Source: Acanthosepion esculentum
Taxonomy: Eukaryota; Mollusca; Cephalopoda; Sepiida; Sepiidae
Reading direction: 5' to 3'
Assembly: GCA_964036315.1 (NCBI GenBank)
Contig: OZ038485.1
Coordinates: 103,123,235-103,187,234 of the forward strand
Length of the DNA stretch: 64,000 bases
Positions 43,850-53,884 of this stretch are shown here, in pieces. Every line of letters begins with the position of its first letter. Position 1 is the stretch's first letter. The position numbers and the translations under genes were made by a program. The notes beneath the pieces were generated by a model. The model searched no databases and had not been told where the DNA came from. It was given only the letters and a program-made list of their open reading frames with translations.

Positions 43850-44215
43850 TTCATTTAGGCATTTTTGTGATGTCAACGAACACTAGTTGCCACTTTCGTA
43901 ATGCTCGTTGTTGTAGAGGCTTTGTAATCGCAGATATAACTATAGTAACGCCTTTGAACAGTACTGGTGTCAGACGCCTTCGAATAACACTCGCACTAAT
44001 AGTATTTGCTCGATGATACTCGCTTAAATAGTAACCACCGAATAGTGATCTGTATAGTGATCAGTATAGAGAAATAGTATAAAGAATAGCGAACCGTATA
44101 GTAATAGAGGATAGTTTAGAAATAGTGATCAGTTCGACGCCACGCTAATTCCCATATATACATTTCCTTTTCTATCACATAATCTACTTATTAAAAATGG
44201 GATCGCCTGTGTGTT
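43850..44215. repeat. Unclassified repeat, copy 2 of 41695-42085
   Basis: Same orientation as copy 1. Contains ttgtagaggctttgtaatcg, tgtcagacgccttcgaata and the variable atagtgatc tract. Confidence 0.75.
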
Positions 44216-44279
44216 ATGATTATTGTTTTACATTAATGACTCCACGACAATACATTAATTATATATATATTTATTTTAC

Positions 44280-44628
44280 GATATTAAAAATTGTTATAAA
44301 AATCGCTACATAATTACAATTATGTTTCAACAGCATTTGATTTAAAAAATCAGAATTATTTTAAAAATAAACTTGTGCGCTTTGCCGTGATTAACCAATC
44401 GAATGTGACATAGGCAAATTTAAATTCATGAATTTGAATTTAGCGTAGGTCACATTCGATTGGTTAATCACAGCGGAGCTAACAAGTCTATTTTTAAAAA
44501 TATTCTGCTTTTTGAAATCAAATTAATCTTTCACATGCCAGTAGTTTAACATCACCTGCAGAGACACATTTACGGTGTTGAAACATAATTGTAATTGTGT
44601 AGCGATTTTTATAACATGTTTTAATATC
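44280..44628. mobile_element. Foldback element, 349-bp imperfect palindrome
   Basis: Left end gatattaaaaattgttataa pairs with right end ttataacatgttttaatatc; aaaatcgctacataattaca and attatgtttcaaca pair likewise; inner arms cgtgattaaccaatcgaatg / cattcgattggttaatcaca are perfect. The centre is at about 44432. No coding content. Likely a foldback-type MITE. Confidence 0.85.
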
Positions 44629-44719
44629 CTAAATTAAATAATATTTAGCTCTACTATATATTGAGTCCTCTTTTAAATTAAATGTTATATACAGTGGAAT
44701 CATACTCCATTTGTTCTAA

Positions 44720-44724
44720 TTTTA

Positions 44725-44763
<39 letters not shown>
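44720..44763. repeat. (TA)n microsatellite
   Basis: About 17 TA units between ttacc and ggtaa, itself a small inverted pair. Confidence 0.95.
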
Positions 44764-44764
<1 letters not shown>

Positions 44765-44765
<1 letters not shown>

Positions 44766-44935
44766 TAAAAATATAGTTTTAAGGTATGCTATGTTAATGG
44801 GTTCAATTGCTCAATATTAGGGATAGAGCATATGTAAATATAAAAGTGAACATTGAAGTCAACACCCAGAAGCAACAGTCTGTTTCATGTTTAACCCAAT
44901 CTTCAGGCCATATATATATATATATATATATATAT
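44765..44935 (-). mobile_element. Penelope-like terminal segment, half of the 27.3 kb palindrome
   Basis: ctcaatattagggatagagc, gaacattgaagtcaacaccc and agcaacagtctgtttcatgt match the left/right arms of 27260-27452. On the minus strand it reads cctgaagattgggttaaaca, tgaaacagactgttg: CUGAAGA, a weak hairpin and GAAAC. TA array follows at 44912. Confidence 0.55.
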
Positions 44936-45925
44936 GATTAATTTTTAAATTTTGGATTTATATATGGTTGCGTATATAGGTGTTTTTATGGTAATGGGAG
45001 GAAAGATTGTCGTCGGAACGACACTTATTCTTACGCAAACATATATACACGCACGTTCAGTCATTGACGTACGCCGACATACATACACGCACGCTCACTC
45101 ATTGGAGCTCACACAAACAAACATATGTGAACAGTGTGGGACTGGGCATATATGCGCATCCATGTGTCATTGTGTACATACGTACGCAATTGGTCGCTGT
45201 ATTCAATGATGGATTGTGTAGCGAATATCTTTCGTCTGTTGCAGTTTCAACGCGCAGACCGTTCGTCTATTTTGTTCGCTGAATAATGTTTTCTTGCACA
45301 CACGTACATGTGTATGATGGGGTCTGTGTAAGACTGTCGTAGGTAAAATTGCTATTAATTTTAATTTTTAATGCGGGTTTGTTATTATTTTAATGTTAGT
45401 TATTTGCTTGTTTTTGGCGATTGCGCATATGTAAATGGTAGAAACTCCAATTCGTAATACTTATTAGTATTTATGCGGTGGTATTAATTTTGCTGGGGGA
45501 GGGAGAAGTAAGTATAATTGTGGACTGATACAGTAATGGTAATTGTGGTGCAGTAGTAATTGTGGACTAATGCGGCAATGGTAATTGTCATGAGGTAGTA
45601 ATGGTCGGGGGAGCGGGTGATGATAATAACAATTGTAGCAACAAATAGTTATTGTAAAGTGGTAGAAGTGATTGTAGTAATGGTGGTGGAATGGTAATAA
45701 TAATTATAATTATTATGATGGTATTTTGAACTAGAAAATAATTGATGAGGTTATGGTGTCAGTGGTTTCTCTTTTCATGTTCATAGGGTCAATGTAGTAG
45801 TTTGGGTTGGTATTTCTTTTTATCTGTTTGGCATAAATTGTGATAATAGGTATTTGTTTTCATATCTGCATTTAGAAATTATTTCTGGTCTTATGTTTAG
45901 TAATTTCTTTTGTTGGGTATGAGAA
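44936..45925. other. Spacer with degenerate aatggtaattgtgg repeat at 45520-45710
   Basis: Degenerate short-period tract of ggtaattgtggt-like units; upstream part has scattered acgta/cacgc words. No coding region found. Confidence 0.45.
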
Positions 45926-45929
45926 ATTA

Positions 45930-48008
45930 TTGCTACCTTATTGTGTAGGCAAAGTAGGCATTTTTTGTAATATTGTTGTTGTAGGCAAGTGCGTTTTTCA
46001 ACATTTCCAGCTTATTCTTGGTGTAATATTTCTGTGTTTTAGATGCCATATATATGTGGATAGTGTAGTGATGTTTGAGTATTTTCTGTTGTAGAATGAA
46101 AGGTCGTGGTTGTTTTTTTTCTTTTCTTGAATGGTCCCTCAGTGGCACCGGTATAGTACATTGTGCTTTTGTTTGCACTTACCTTGGCTTTATATATTAT
46201 ATTCGTTTGTTAGCAATTTCCTTGGAGTGGACATGTTTTATTTCTGCAGTTGCATTGAGGTTCCTTAGTTGCATTATTGCAGGTTGTTACTTTTTTGTTT
46301 TGCTTTGTATTATTTGTGTTATATTTTTTGTGCAGCTGTAACCGAGTTTAATGTTATTTTCGTTGAGAATTTTTGCTAATCAGTTTGTTTCAGGGAAGTG
46401 CTTTTCTATTAAGTTTAGGAATGTCCTTCCTATGTTTGTTTTGACGGTTTTGTTGTATGGTGGGTTAAACTAAATAATGTTTCTTTTTCTGTTTTTAAGT
46501 TTCGGTTGTGGAGGTGTATATTGTAATTGTTGTGTGTATCCACTTTCTTTAGTGCTTCGTCATATGGTGATTTTTTGTTATTGAAAATGTCTATGTTTGA
46601 TGAGTTTTCAGATAGCCGGCGGCTGATTGATATGGGTATTTGCTTGATGATTGAAGGTGGATGGTTGGAGGATGTGTGCACGTAAGTTGGGGTGTCATTA
46701 TCTTTTTTGTACGGTGGGTATGTATTTTTGTTCAGGTTGAGAGTGACGTTGAAGAAGTTTACTGTACGTGCATTTATTTCTATTTTAAATCCAATGGTTT
46801 TTAGGGTGTTTACTATTTTTTGCCGTAAATCTGTCCAATTTTGGGCCATTGCGTTCTCTTATCAGGATAAGTCCGTCATCTCTATATAGGCCCGTGTCCT
46901 TTTTCTCTAGGAACCTGGCTAGATATGATAAGATGTGTATGCCTACTAAGTCACCCTAGATCCATCGTAGCTACCCATTGTTACATCAAATAGGTCGTGG
47001 TTTTGTTTTTTGGGCCATGGTTCATTATTGTGAAAAACAGATTTACGGCAGTACTTGATTATTTTAATATCTTCCTCCGTAATTTTTACATGTTGTTGTG
47101 CTAGTTGTATTGCGTCGTTCAATATGTTTTCCGTGACGGATGGGTAGAAATTCACTGTCAAATTGGATGAAAGTAGCTTTGTTTTTGTGTTTTATTGCTG
47201 TAAACCAGTCTGTGATAGCTTTGGTATTTTTCCATTGGTTAAGACCTAATTTTTCTCTTAGCTTGGTCTTGATAGTTTCTAATATGGTTTTGCTGATTTG
47301 TTTCTATTTCGCTTTTCGCAGGGTTGATGATGCGGGATTTTTCACGAAGTTGGCTTTGTGGCCTTTTGCTGCCATGAAAGCTTGTTCGGCTATGCGGTTT
47401 ATCCATTCATCTATTTTTATTAGGTTGGTGCAAAAATAATGTCGTTTTTTGACATGATCTTGAACGTCAAAAAACGACATTATTTTTGCACCAACCTAAT
47501 AGTTTGACAGCTATACCTTTAGTTTCTTGGTTTATCATATTTTTTGTGTTCGCGGTTGTCTTATATAATTGTGTGATGTTGTTAGTTATAAGTTTATTGT
47601 AGGCTGTGGGTTCCATTGTGTATATGTTCGTAGTCTTGTCAGCCAATATGAATACCTTATTGGAGTTCATTATTTTTTCTGAAAATTGTCCAAGTGTTTT
47701 TTGAACTACTATATTTGTCATGTCTTCCTCGAATTTCAGCATTTCTTTACATTTTAGTGGGCATTTCCTTGTATTGAAATCAAATGTCTCGGTTTTTCAG
47801 TGGTTTCGTTTTTTGGTCATTCAGGAAGAAGCATGCCTTCCATCTCATCCTTCTGAGAAGACTTTCGATTTTCTCTGTTAGTTGAAGTTTATACGAAGCT
47901 TGGGTGGGTGTAGGGATGTTTTTCAGTGAGTATCCTAGGTCGAACTTATCCATTTCTTGAAAAAAATGAACAGCGCGAGTGCTCAACTGTGGGGAAGCGA
48001 AGTATGTA

Positions 48009-48039
<31 letters not shown>

Positions 48040-48085
48040 ATATATACACATACATACACAGGGTGTCGATAAAGTTCGTGTGCAC
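45930..48085 (-). mobile_element. Retroelement reverse transcriptase with C-terminal GIY-YIG-like domain (Penelope-like), relic
   Basis: Minus strand, in order: MDKFDLGYSLKNIPTPTQAS and MRWKACFFLNDQKTKP; KFEEDMTNIVVQ and KVFILADKTTNIY; AAKGHKANFVKNPAS; NLNQWKNTK-type; NFYPSVTENILNDAIQLAQ; FDVTMGSYDGS; GLYRDDGLILI (RT motif C, 46855-46893); IEINARTVNFFNVTLNLN; SNHPPSIIKQIPISISRRLS; then CNCRNKTCPLQGNC, IIYKAKV and YYTGATEGPFKKR. At least six frame breaks and an 80-bp MITE insertion. Fold order RT then GIY-YIG-like endonuclease suggests a Penelope-like element; exact clade uncertain. Confidence 0.8.
47420..47499. mobile_element. 80-bp MADE1-like mariner MITE
   Basis: Perfect 34-bp terminal inverted repeats (starting ttaggttggtgcaaaaataa) around a 12-bp centre, flanked by TA (47418-47419 and 47500-47501). 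Length and the first 15 bases equal the human MADE1/Hsmar1 type (known family). It lies inside the RT relic. The zero mismatch between arms suggests a recent insertion. Confidence 0.95.
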
Positions 48086-48121
48086 TTTAAAAAATTTATA
48101 ACTATTTGTATATGCATATGC

Positions 48122-48152
<31 letters not shown>
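48009..48152. repeat. (TA)n arrays at 48009-48048 and 48128-48152
   Basis: Two TA arrays separated by a unique 80-bp segment. Confidence 0.95.
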
Positions 48153-48157
<5 letters not shown>

Positions 48158-48404
48158 GGTAACAGCATCTTCATTCGTTTGAAATGGTGAATAGAGTGCA
48201 TCTGAAAAAATGATTTTTCTTGAAATGTTGCATTGGTTATTCAGTACATAGTTTACTGCAATTCCCGCCTATAAATTGGCAATGAACATTTAGGGAAAAT
48301 CTAATAAAAATCCTTTGCTTAACTTTTTTTAAAAATTTAATATGTTTAATTTATTCGTTGATAACCACATATGCATAATTATTATATAGAGAGAATTATT
48401 ATTA

Positions 48405-48600
48405 TACACTAATTCATCCAGCCTGTTGTCCTCATTTTGTTTGTTTTTATATTCACAGCCTTTCACTGTAAACTCTAGCCTATTTTTTTAGAGCAGAAGC
48501 AGCATTGTAAAGAAAGAAGGTCGAAAGGTACAATGGCCGAAATGTTGTGTATATAAAGACAACCACTAGGACAACTATCCGAATAAATTAGTATATAATA
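48405..48600. mobile_element. Inverted pair of Penelope-like terminal segments
   Basis: 48415-48480 on the minus strand and 48490-48600 on the plus strand carry the same tail: ggctgtgaatat / gaaatgttgtgtatat, then aatgaggacaacaggctgga / ctaggacaactatccgaata. They meet at 48485. The minus-oriented one lies upstream of the minus-oriented RT relic, where a Penelope-type terminal repeat would be expected. Confidence 0.55.
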
Positions 48601-48604
48601 GTTT

Positions 48605-48990
48605 TGTAATTCATTTCACCTCAAGCAAGGCGATAAAAACACAAATGTTTACTGAAATTGAAAAAAAAACTGAGAGAAGACAATAAAAAGAATAGGATTC
48701 AAAGAGACAGAATTGGATTTAAATTTTTGAAGATCATAGTTGACAAGAAAGCAAGAAGCCAGGAGAGAGTTCCAGACGTGCGGGAGAATAAGCTATTAAC
48801 ATAGAATTTACGTTTACATCTAGTTATTTCAACAGCGAAATTGAGACCTAGATGCCAATGTAGTACTGCGCTTATATTCGTGAAGTCGAGGCAACAAGAT
48901 GAAAGCTCATCAGAACAATTACCATGAACGCATTTACAGAAAAGACACAGGGAATCAACGTAAGACTAGTGAGTTAATTAGGTGTGTTTA
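48605..48990 (-). mobile_element. Jockey/CR1-type LINE, 3' end with UTR
   Basis: 3' UTR from cacctcaagcaaggcgataa (48615), then in complement the WNSLP, FTVE..KCK and HEYKRS blocks and FCKCVHGNCS. Many stops. It abuts the Penelope-like pair. Confidence 0.8.
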
Positions 48991-49329
48991 GGTGTTAGTT
49001 TAGTACAGTAACCCAACATCCGGGGTATAAAACGCAAGGTGATTTCGTGAACTTTTTTTTAAGTACGCCTTTTGGTGTGAAAAACAGCAGGATGAAACCA
49101 TAGTACATCAAGTTAAGATTCATTATTATTTTGTGAGTCGTTATTACGCAATATGTTGGGCTACTGTTATCTTTCGTAGAATTTAATGTTTCTTTTCGTT
49201 TTCTTTTTTCTGTTTGCTGAAAGTAATTTAATCTTTCGACAATTTGTGATATGGGCAATAAAATACCCAATACAGACACAAAATAGTTGACTTAGGCATC
49301 TTATTCAGGCGAACACCAATCCACATCTG
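48991..49329. other. Spacer
   Basis: No feature recognised. Confidence 0.4.
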
Positions 49330-50155
49330 CCGAGTTGAACGAATGTTTATTACTCAATGACTGCATGAGTTGCAATGAGGATGTTGGCTCCGTCGGCCAT
49401 TCTCTTTTACGCACAGAAGCAAACAGAGAGAAATCTACAAAAACTCCTACAGACATAGTGAATGAAAGCAAGAAGACAGGATTAAACATCAACTGCAAGA
49501 AGACAAAATGCATAGTTGTTAACAAAAGGATGAGCCCAAAGTTTGAATTGCAAATCAGAGATACCAAAGACAAAAAAAAAATACAAAGATTTAAATATCT
49601 GGGAAGTGTTTTTTAAAGAAAAAATGGAAAGTGCGATACTGAAAAGCAAAGGCGGAATGGGGTGGTCAAGGAAGCTAAGCAGAGTATTAAGAAATAGGAA
49701 AATTGCGCTAGAAACAAGGAAAAGGGTATTAAACTTCTACATGATATCTGCCCTCCTCTATGGCAGTGAGTGCTGGGCGATTTTCTCAAAGATGAAGAGG
49801 AGACTTGAAGCAACAGAAATGTGGCTCTACAGAAGGATGCTGAGGATACCGTGGACCGAACATGTGAGCAACAACGAAGTTTTAGAGAAAATGAAAACAA
49901 ACAGGAAACTAACCGGAACAAAGATAGTTGAGGTTTCTGGGGTACATAATAAGGAAAGAAGGCTTGGAAAATCTGATACTCACAAGACAGAGGGGCAGAG
50001 GAAAACAACGCATAACATAGATAATAAACTTGAGTAAATGGATGGCGGAAGAGGGCTTAGAACAACAGAAAAGACAAAGTTTATTAAGGTATACAAGGGA
50101 GAGGAAATTCTAGAAAGCAATTATCGATTACGTCCTGAGGATATATGGCACAGAA
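49330..50155 (+). mobile_element. RTE-like endonuclease-RT LINE, longest C-terminal copy
   Basis: Encodes GLNINCKKTKCIVVNKR and KIQRFKYLGSVF, then in the next frame SRVLRNRKIALETRKRVLNF, YMISALLYGSECWAIFSKMK, RRLEATEMWLYRRMLRIPWT and EHVSNNEVLEKMKTNRKLT, then VSGVHNKERRLG (frame-shifted form of the LGHIMRKE block) and the 3' UTR. RT motif C lies upstream and is missing; the KTK.MVV.K block shows truncation just after the palm. Confidence 0.9.
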
Positions 50156-50157
50156 AG

Positions 50158-50280
50158 AGTATTCATACCTTTCCCAAGGGTATTAGCACGTAAGTGAATA
50201 TAATGGATTCGGCTGGAATTCGAACTCGGCTCTCCGATTCCTCAATCCGAGTCGCTATCCATTACTCTACCGTGCCTAAC
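50158..50280 (-). mobile_element. tRNA-derived SINE, head and body
   Basis: Minus strand: ggcacggtagagtaatggat, agcgactcggattgaggaat, cggagagccgagttcgaatt, ccagccgaatccattatatt and the ttgggaaaggtatgaat end. This is the cleanest tRNA-like head of the family in the window. It sits right after the LINE 3' end. Confidence 0.88.
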
Positions 50281-50515
50281 GTAAAGAAGAAAAAAATACC
50301 TGCAAGCAAAGTTGCCAGCCTGGAGATTAGTTAACTCGGGAGTCTGATTGTGTCGGCAAACCGCATCTTTTCTTCACCAATACATACGAAAATCATTGAT
50401 GGAAAATAAATTTGCAACAATCTAAACGTTTGACATTGATTTAAACCTGGGTACACTGTGCGCATACTCGGAATAACCTGATAAAAGTTTCAGTCTTCGG
50501 ACATCTTGTGAGGTA
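50281..50515. other. Short spacer
   Basis: No feature recognised. Confidence 0.4.
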
Positions 50516-50745
50516 TTGGGTTGGTGCATAATTATCAGGCGTTTTTGTAGCCGAGTTATTTGTTAATAAAAAATTGCTGTTTTGTTTACTTTTTTAAATA
50601 AAAATATTTTATTTTCATGTTATGAAAATGCGTGTCGATAATCATACACTCCGGAATAATAATTTAGAAATGTTATTGTTGAATCGTTGTTTCTTTTTTT
50701 CATAATATTGTTTAAAAAACGTCTGATAATTATGCACCAGTCCAA
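50516..50745. mobile_element. mariner MITE, 230 bp, TA target duplication
   Basis: Second copy of the element at 10626-10825: ttgggttggtgcataattat at the left, complement of ttggactggtgcataattat at the right, TA on both sides. It has a 30-bp segment (gctgttttgtttactttttt) that the first copy lacks. Confidence 0.92.
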
Positions 50746-51255
50746 TAATAACACTCATACCAGTACCATTTGATTTTCTGAATTTCAAATTCTGATGCAT
50801 GCTGCGATACGGACCAGCGTGACGAAAGAGTCCAAGTGCCATGCCACGGAGATAGATTCGTGCACTTTTGTTCAATTGGAAATGTTTGAAAGGGTTCAGA
50901 TTGTGGACTCAAAATAAGATGAGTGATTTCTAATTAAAATGCTTCATTTTTATTCAATTTTTCAACAACAAACAGACCGATAGAAATTAAGTACTGTAGG
51001 CATGTTCGAGCGTTTCCCTAACACCATTACTGCTAGTGGCTACTGCAGTGAATTCTTTGTATGTTTCTATGACGTCACGCACATTTCAACACAGACTTTT
51101 GACTTTTACCATAGTTTTTTTTTTTTTTTTTAAAGAATGTTTCCGGGTCCTGGCAAAATATACCCACACTTTGTAGTTCACAGATCCAGAGTTCTATATC
51201 TGATACCCCTAATCGAATTACATCCCTTGGTTTCACCAGTTCTAACATTTATCTC
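50746..51255. other. Spacer with T run at 51115-51133
   Basis: Nothing recognised. Confidence 0.4.
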
Positions 51256-51660
51256 CAGGACCCACCATGCCACTCTGTATTTCATCGGTGAGAAGTAAGT
51301 TCCACTCGAACAGCTTCTTCCCGCAAACCACCGCTCTATGGGACCGACTCCGAAGAAGATGTTTCCTTGATCGTTACAATCTCAACCTATTCAAGTCTGG
51401 GGTTAACCATTATCTTTCTTTCATATCCGTATAAACTGCCTCTTAATGTAACCCTCTACCTCGAATGGTCCCCGGGGGTTGTACAGGGTGAACTTCACAG
51501 TAAAAAAAACAAGTACCCCCACCATCCACACACATATTCCACCAGCACCCATCTTTTGGTACTGGCGCCCGTCGCTACTGACATACTGACATCTGCTTGT
51601 ATGTAGACGGTCTTTACTCAACGTTACTCTTCACTTTGTTCGGTTTCCAAAAGGGAATTT
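51256..51660 (+). mobile_element. Third LINE family, C-terminal end
   Basis: Encodes NSFFPQTTALWDRLRRRCFL and DRYNLNLFKSGVNHYLSF, then a stop and UTR with ctctacctcgaatggtcccc. The FFPRTT.LWN.LP..CFP.YNLN.FK pattern is the usual end of CR1/Jockey-group RT proteins, but it differs from the main family here. 52150-52400 (minus) is a second copy; ctctaccttgagtggctctt at 54915 is its UTR again. Confidence 0.7.
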
Positions 51661-51948
51661 GAAGGTCTTAGCTTAAAAACAGGCAAACCTAGAGGCGAGA
51701 GTTTATGATACAGGTTTAATCACATTCCCGTCTTATACAAATACGATCTGCCTGTTAAGCAGACATTCTTAAATGTAGGTGCCTGGCGCATGGTAATAGT
51801 TAGCAAGATTCTGTGACAGATTAGTTTTTTTAATTTCCATCCACTCTGGTGTCAAAATTATAATTACGAGATTACAGAGCTGCGTACTTATCTCTTGTAC
51901 CAGCGTTTTGATGTGTAATCATGCGAAGCAAGCTAAAAACCATAATTT

Positions 51949-52054
51949 GAATGCAGGTAGGCCCATACCTATCACAAAACCATTATCTTGAATGCAGGTA
52001 GGCCCATACCTATCACAAAACCATTATCTTGAATGCAGGTAGGCCCATACCTAT
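51949..52054. repeat. Perfect 41-bp tandem repeat
   Basis: Units start at 51949, 51990 and 52031 (gaatgcaggtaggcccatac and the following 21 bases). Two complete units and a 24-bp partial one are identical, so the array is young. A degenerate unit may precede it from 51931. Confidence 0.97.
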
Positions 52055-52149
52055 ATGGAAGATTGACTTAAAACGTATTTTCTCCTTTAATTGATTTATT
52101 TAGCATTATAGCTAAGTTTAATAAATGTCGTCCATTAACAAATATCTTT

Positions 52150-52400
52150 TTTCTACTAAAATGATCCTCGAATACAAGGCCCAAGAACCACTCAACGTAG
52201 AGGGTTACTGAATGCGGTTTGACTGTAAGAGAAAGTAAACGTAGATTATGATGATACTTAGGATAGATAACGGTTAACCCTAGATTAGAAGAGGTTAAGA
52301 TTGTTGTGATTGGGGAAGCATCCTCTCAGGAGTCTGTTCCACAAATTTGACTTTCAGCGTCTGAGATGAAGCATTGTTATTCTGGTTTATTTTTTCGGAC
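52150..52400 (-). mobile_element. Third LINE family, C-terminal end, second copy
   Basis: Minus strand reads LWNRLLRGCFPNHNNLNLF, then a stop and SRVNRYLS-like residues, followed by a degenerate UTR. Confidence 0.6.
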
Positions 52401-52687
52401 TAACACATCCACTTTGTTCTTAAAAAATTCGACTGGTGTACTTCGTAGTATCTTTCGGAGAGTTTAGTTTAGAGTCCCGTATTCTATTCTTTCTTCTGTT
52501 AACGACAATAAGATAGCAATGTGGCCAATATAAACATGAGAAGTAGTCAGATTGAAGTGTGTGGATTTCTTTTGCTAAATAAAATGGCGTCGTAGTTTAT
52601 CTGAATTGCAAGATCAAATATTTTCATTATAATGTTTTGATTAAATTTCCTCGGCCTATTGTTGCTTTTCAGTGTTGGGTGTGATGA

Positions 52688-52835
52688 TAAACTACATCCG
52701 ATAACAAGGCTTCCGATCGGGAGATTGGAGCTTTTGAGGATCGTGGAACCACCTCTTAATCGCTGTTATTCCCAGATCCACCCTGACCCGGGGTAGTAGC
52801 ACCTGTTAGGGTCTCAGCTATGGGCAAATAATGAA
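52688..52835 (+). repeat. Unclassified repeat, second copy at 54755-54870
   Basis: Shared words in order: actacatccgataacaagg, gaaccacctcttaat, ggctg(t)tattccca, gatccaccctgacccgggg, agcacctg and cagctatgg. The ctacc..gtggctctt UTR of the third LINE family follows the second copy, so this may be part of that UTR. Confidence 0.55.
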
Positions 52836-53552
52836 CCACAAAACAAAACGTTATGAAAATATAAAAATACATTTTTATATAAAAATTTACCAATACCTAT
52901 TTATAGAAAAATGACTAACAATATATTTTAAGATTGAAGGCATACAATTGCGTTCAAAATATTTAGATTTCGACATTAAACAACTCATAGAAGTTGAGAT
53001 GGCGCTAAATAAAATCAAACAACCAACATGAAAGAACTCATTCATGATACATCCTACAATTTCTTAAACCAAACTGTATACCAAAATATAACTTCAACAA
53101 GACTACGACATAAAACACGCATCAACGCCTCTAGTAACTATGTCCACAGAAACATGTATATCCACAAAAGCTGAGTATCATCTACCATGTATGCAACTGT
53201 GAAAGCAGAATAACATGCATCATATTTTGATTTCCTCAAAGTCCCCAAGAAAATTAAATTTCGGCCTTAAATGACCCATAAGGTGTTGAAATGCTGTTAA
53301 ACGAAGAAATCAAAATATACTGCTGTTTTTAATCACATCATTCAAGGTCGATCTATTCTACGATAAGTAGCGATAAGTCGGAATTAAGTAACTTCTGAGA
53401 AAATCTAAACTCACAACTCGGGAGCTTCTCATGCAATGACGACGCTTCAACCAGTTTGATTATGAAGACCTAGTAGCCGGACAAGACACAGATCCCTTAT
53501 CATTTGACCATCACTTTTTTTTTCCAATCTTCCACGCTGTATTTTTTGCTAT
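52836..53552. other. Spacer
   Basis: No feature recognised. Confidence 0.4.
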
Positions 53553-53850
53553 TAGGTTGAGTCATAAATAATTTCTATTTGTGTTTATCAACTTTCTTCT
53601 TAAAAGATAACGTGCAATTACATTTTATTCAATTAACTATTCACTACTATTTGCAATGACATGTTGTCACTTATCAAGCAGCTCTTTGATACCATGTGAA
53701 TAATATTCCACAGGTATTGATATGAAAAAGTTGTCAACAAACTCTTGAATCGGGTTCACCTTAGAGAAAGTTTTCCCCCATCGAAGCGTTTTGCAGCGAT
53801 CGAAAAAGGTAATAGTGCAAGGTCAGGTGAATATTACAGATGGGTATAGA
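53553..53850 (-). mobile_element. mariner transposase 3' part with inverted terminal end
   Basis: Left edge ttaggttgagtcataaataa is the terminal repeat. On the minus strand the relic encodes YLFRSLQN-type residues, then EFVDNFFIS, a HGIKELLDK block and the stop with attgaataaaatgtaattgc. Same family as 42410-43235, where the end differs only slightly. Confidence 0.75.
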
Positions 53851-53884
53851 ATATACCACTCGAGTTCTAAATGTTTTTTCCTTT

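Noticed and set aside
51949..52054. CRISPR-like array
   Set aside because: The repeats are directly adjacent without spacers and the context is eukaryotic.
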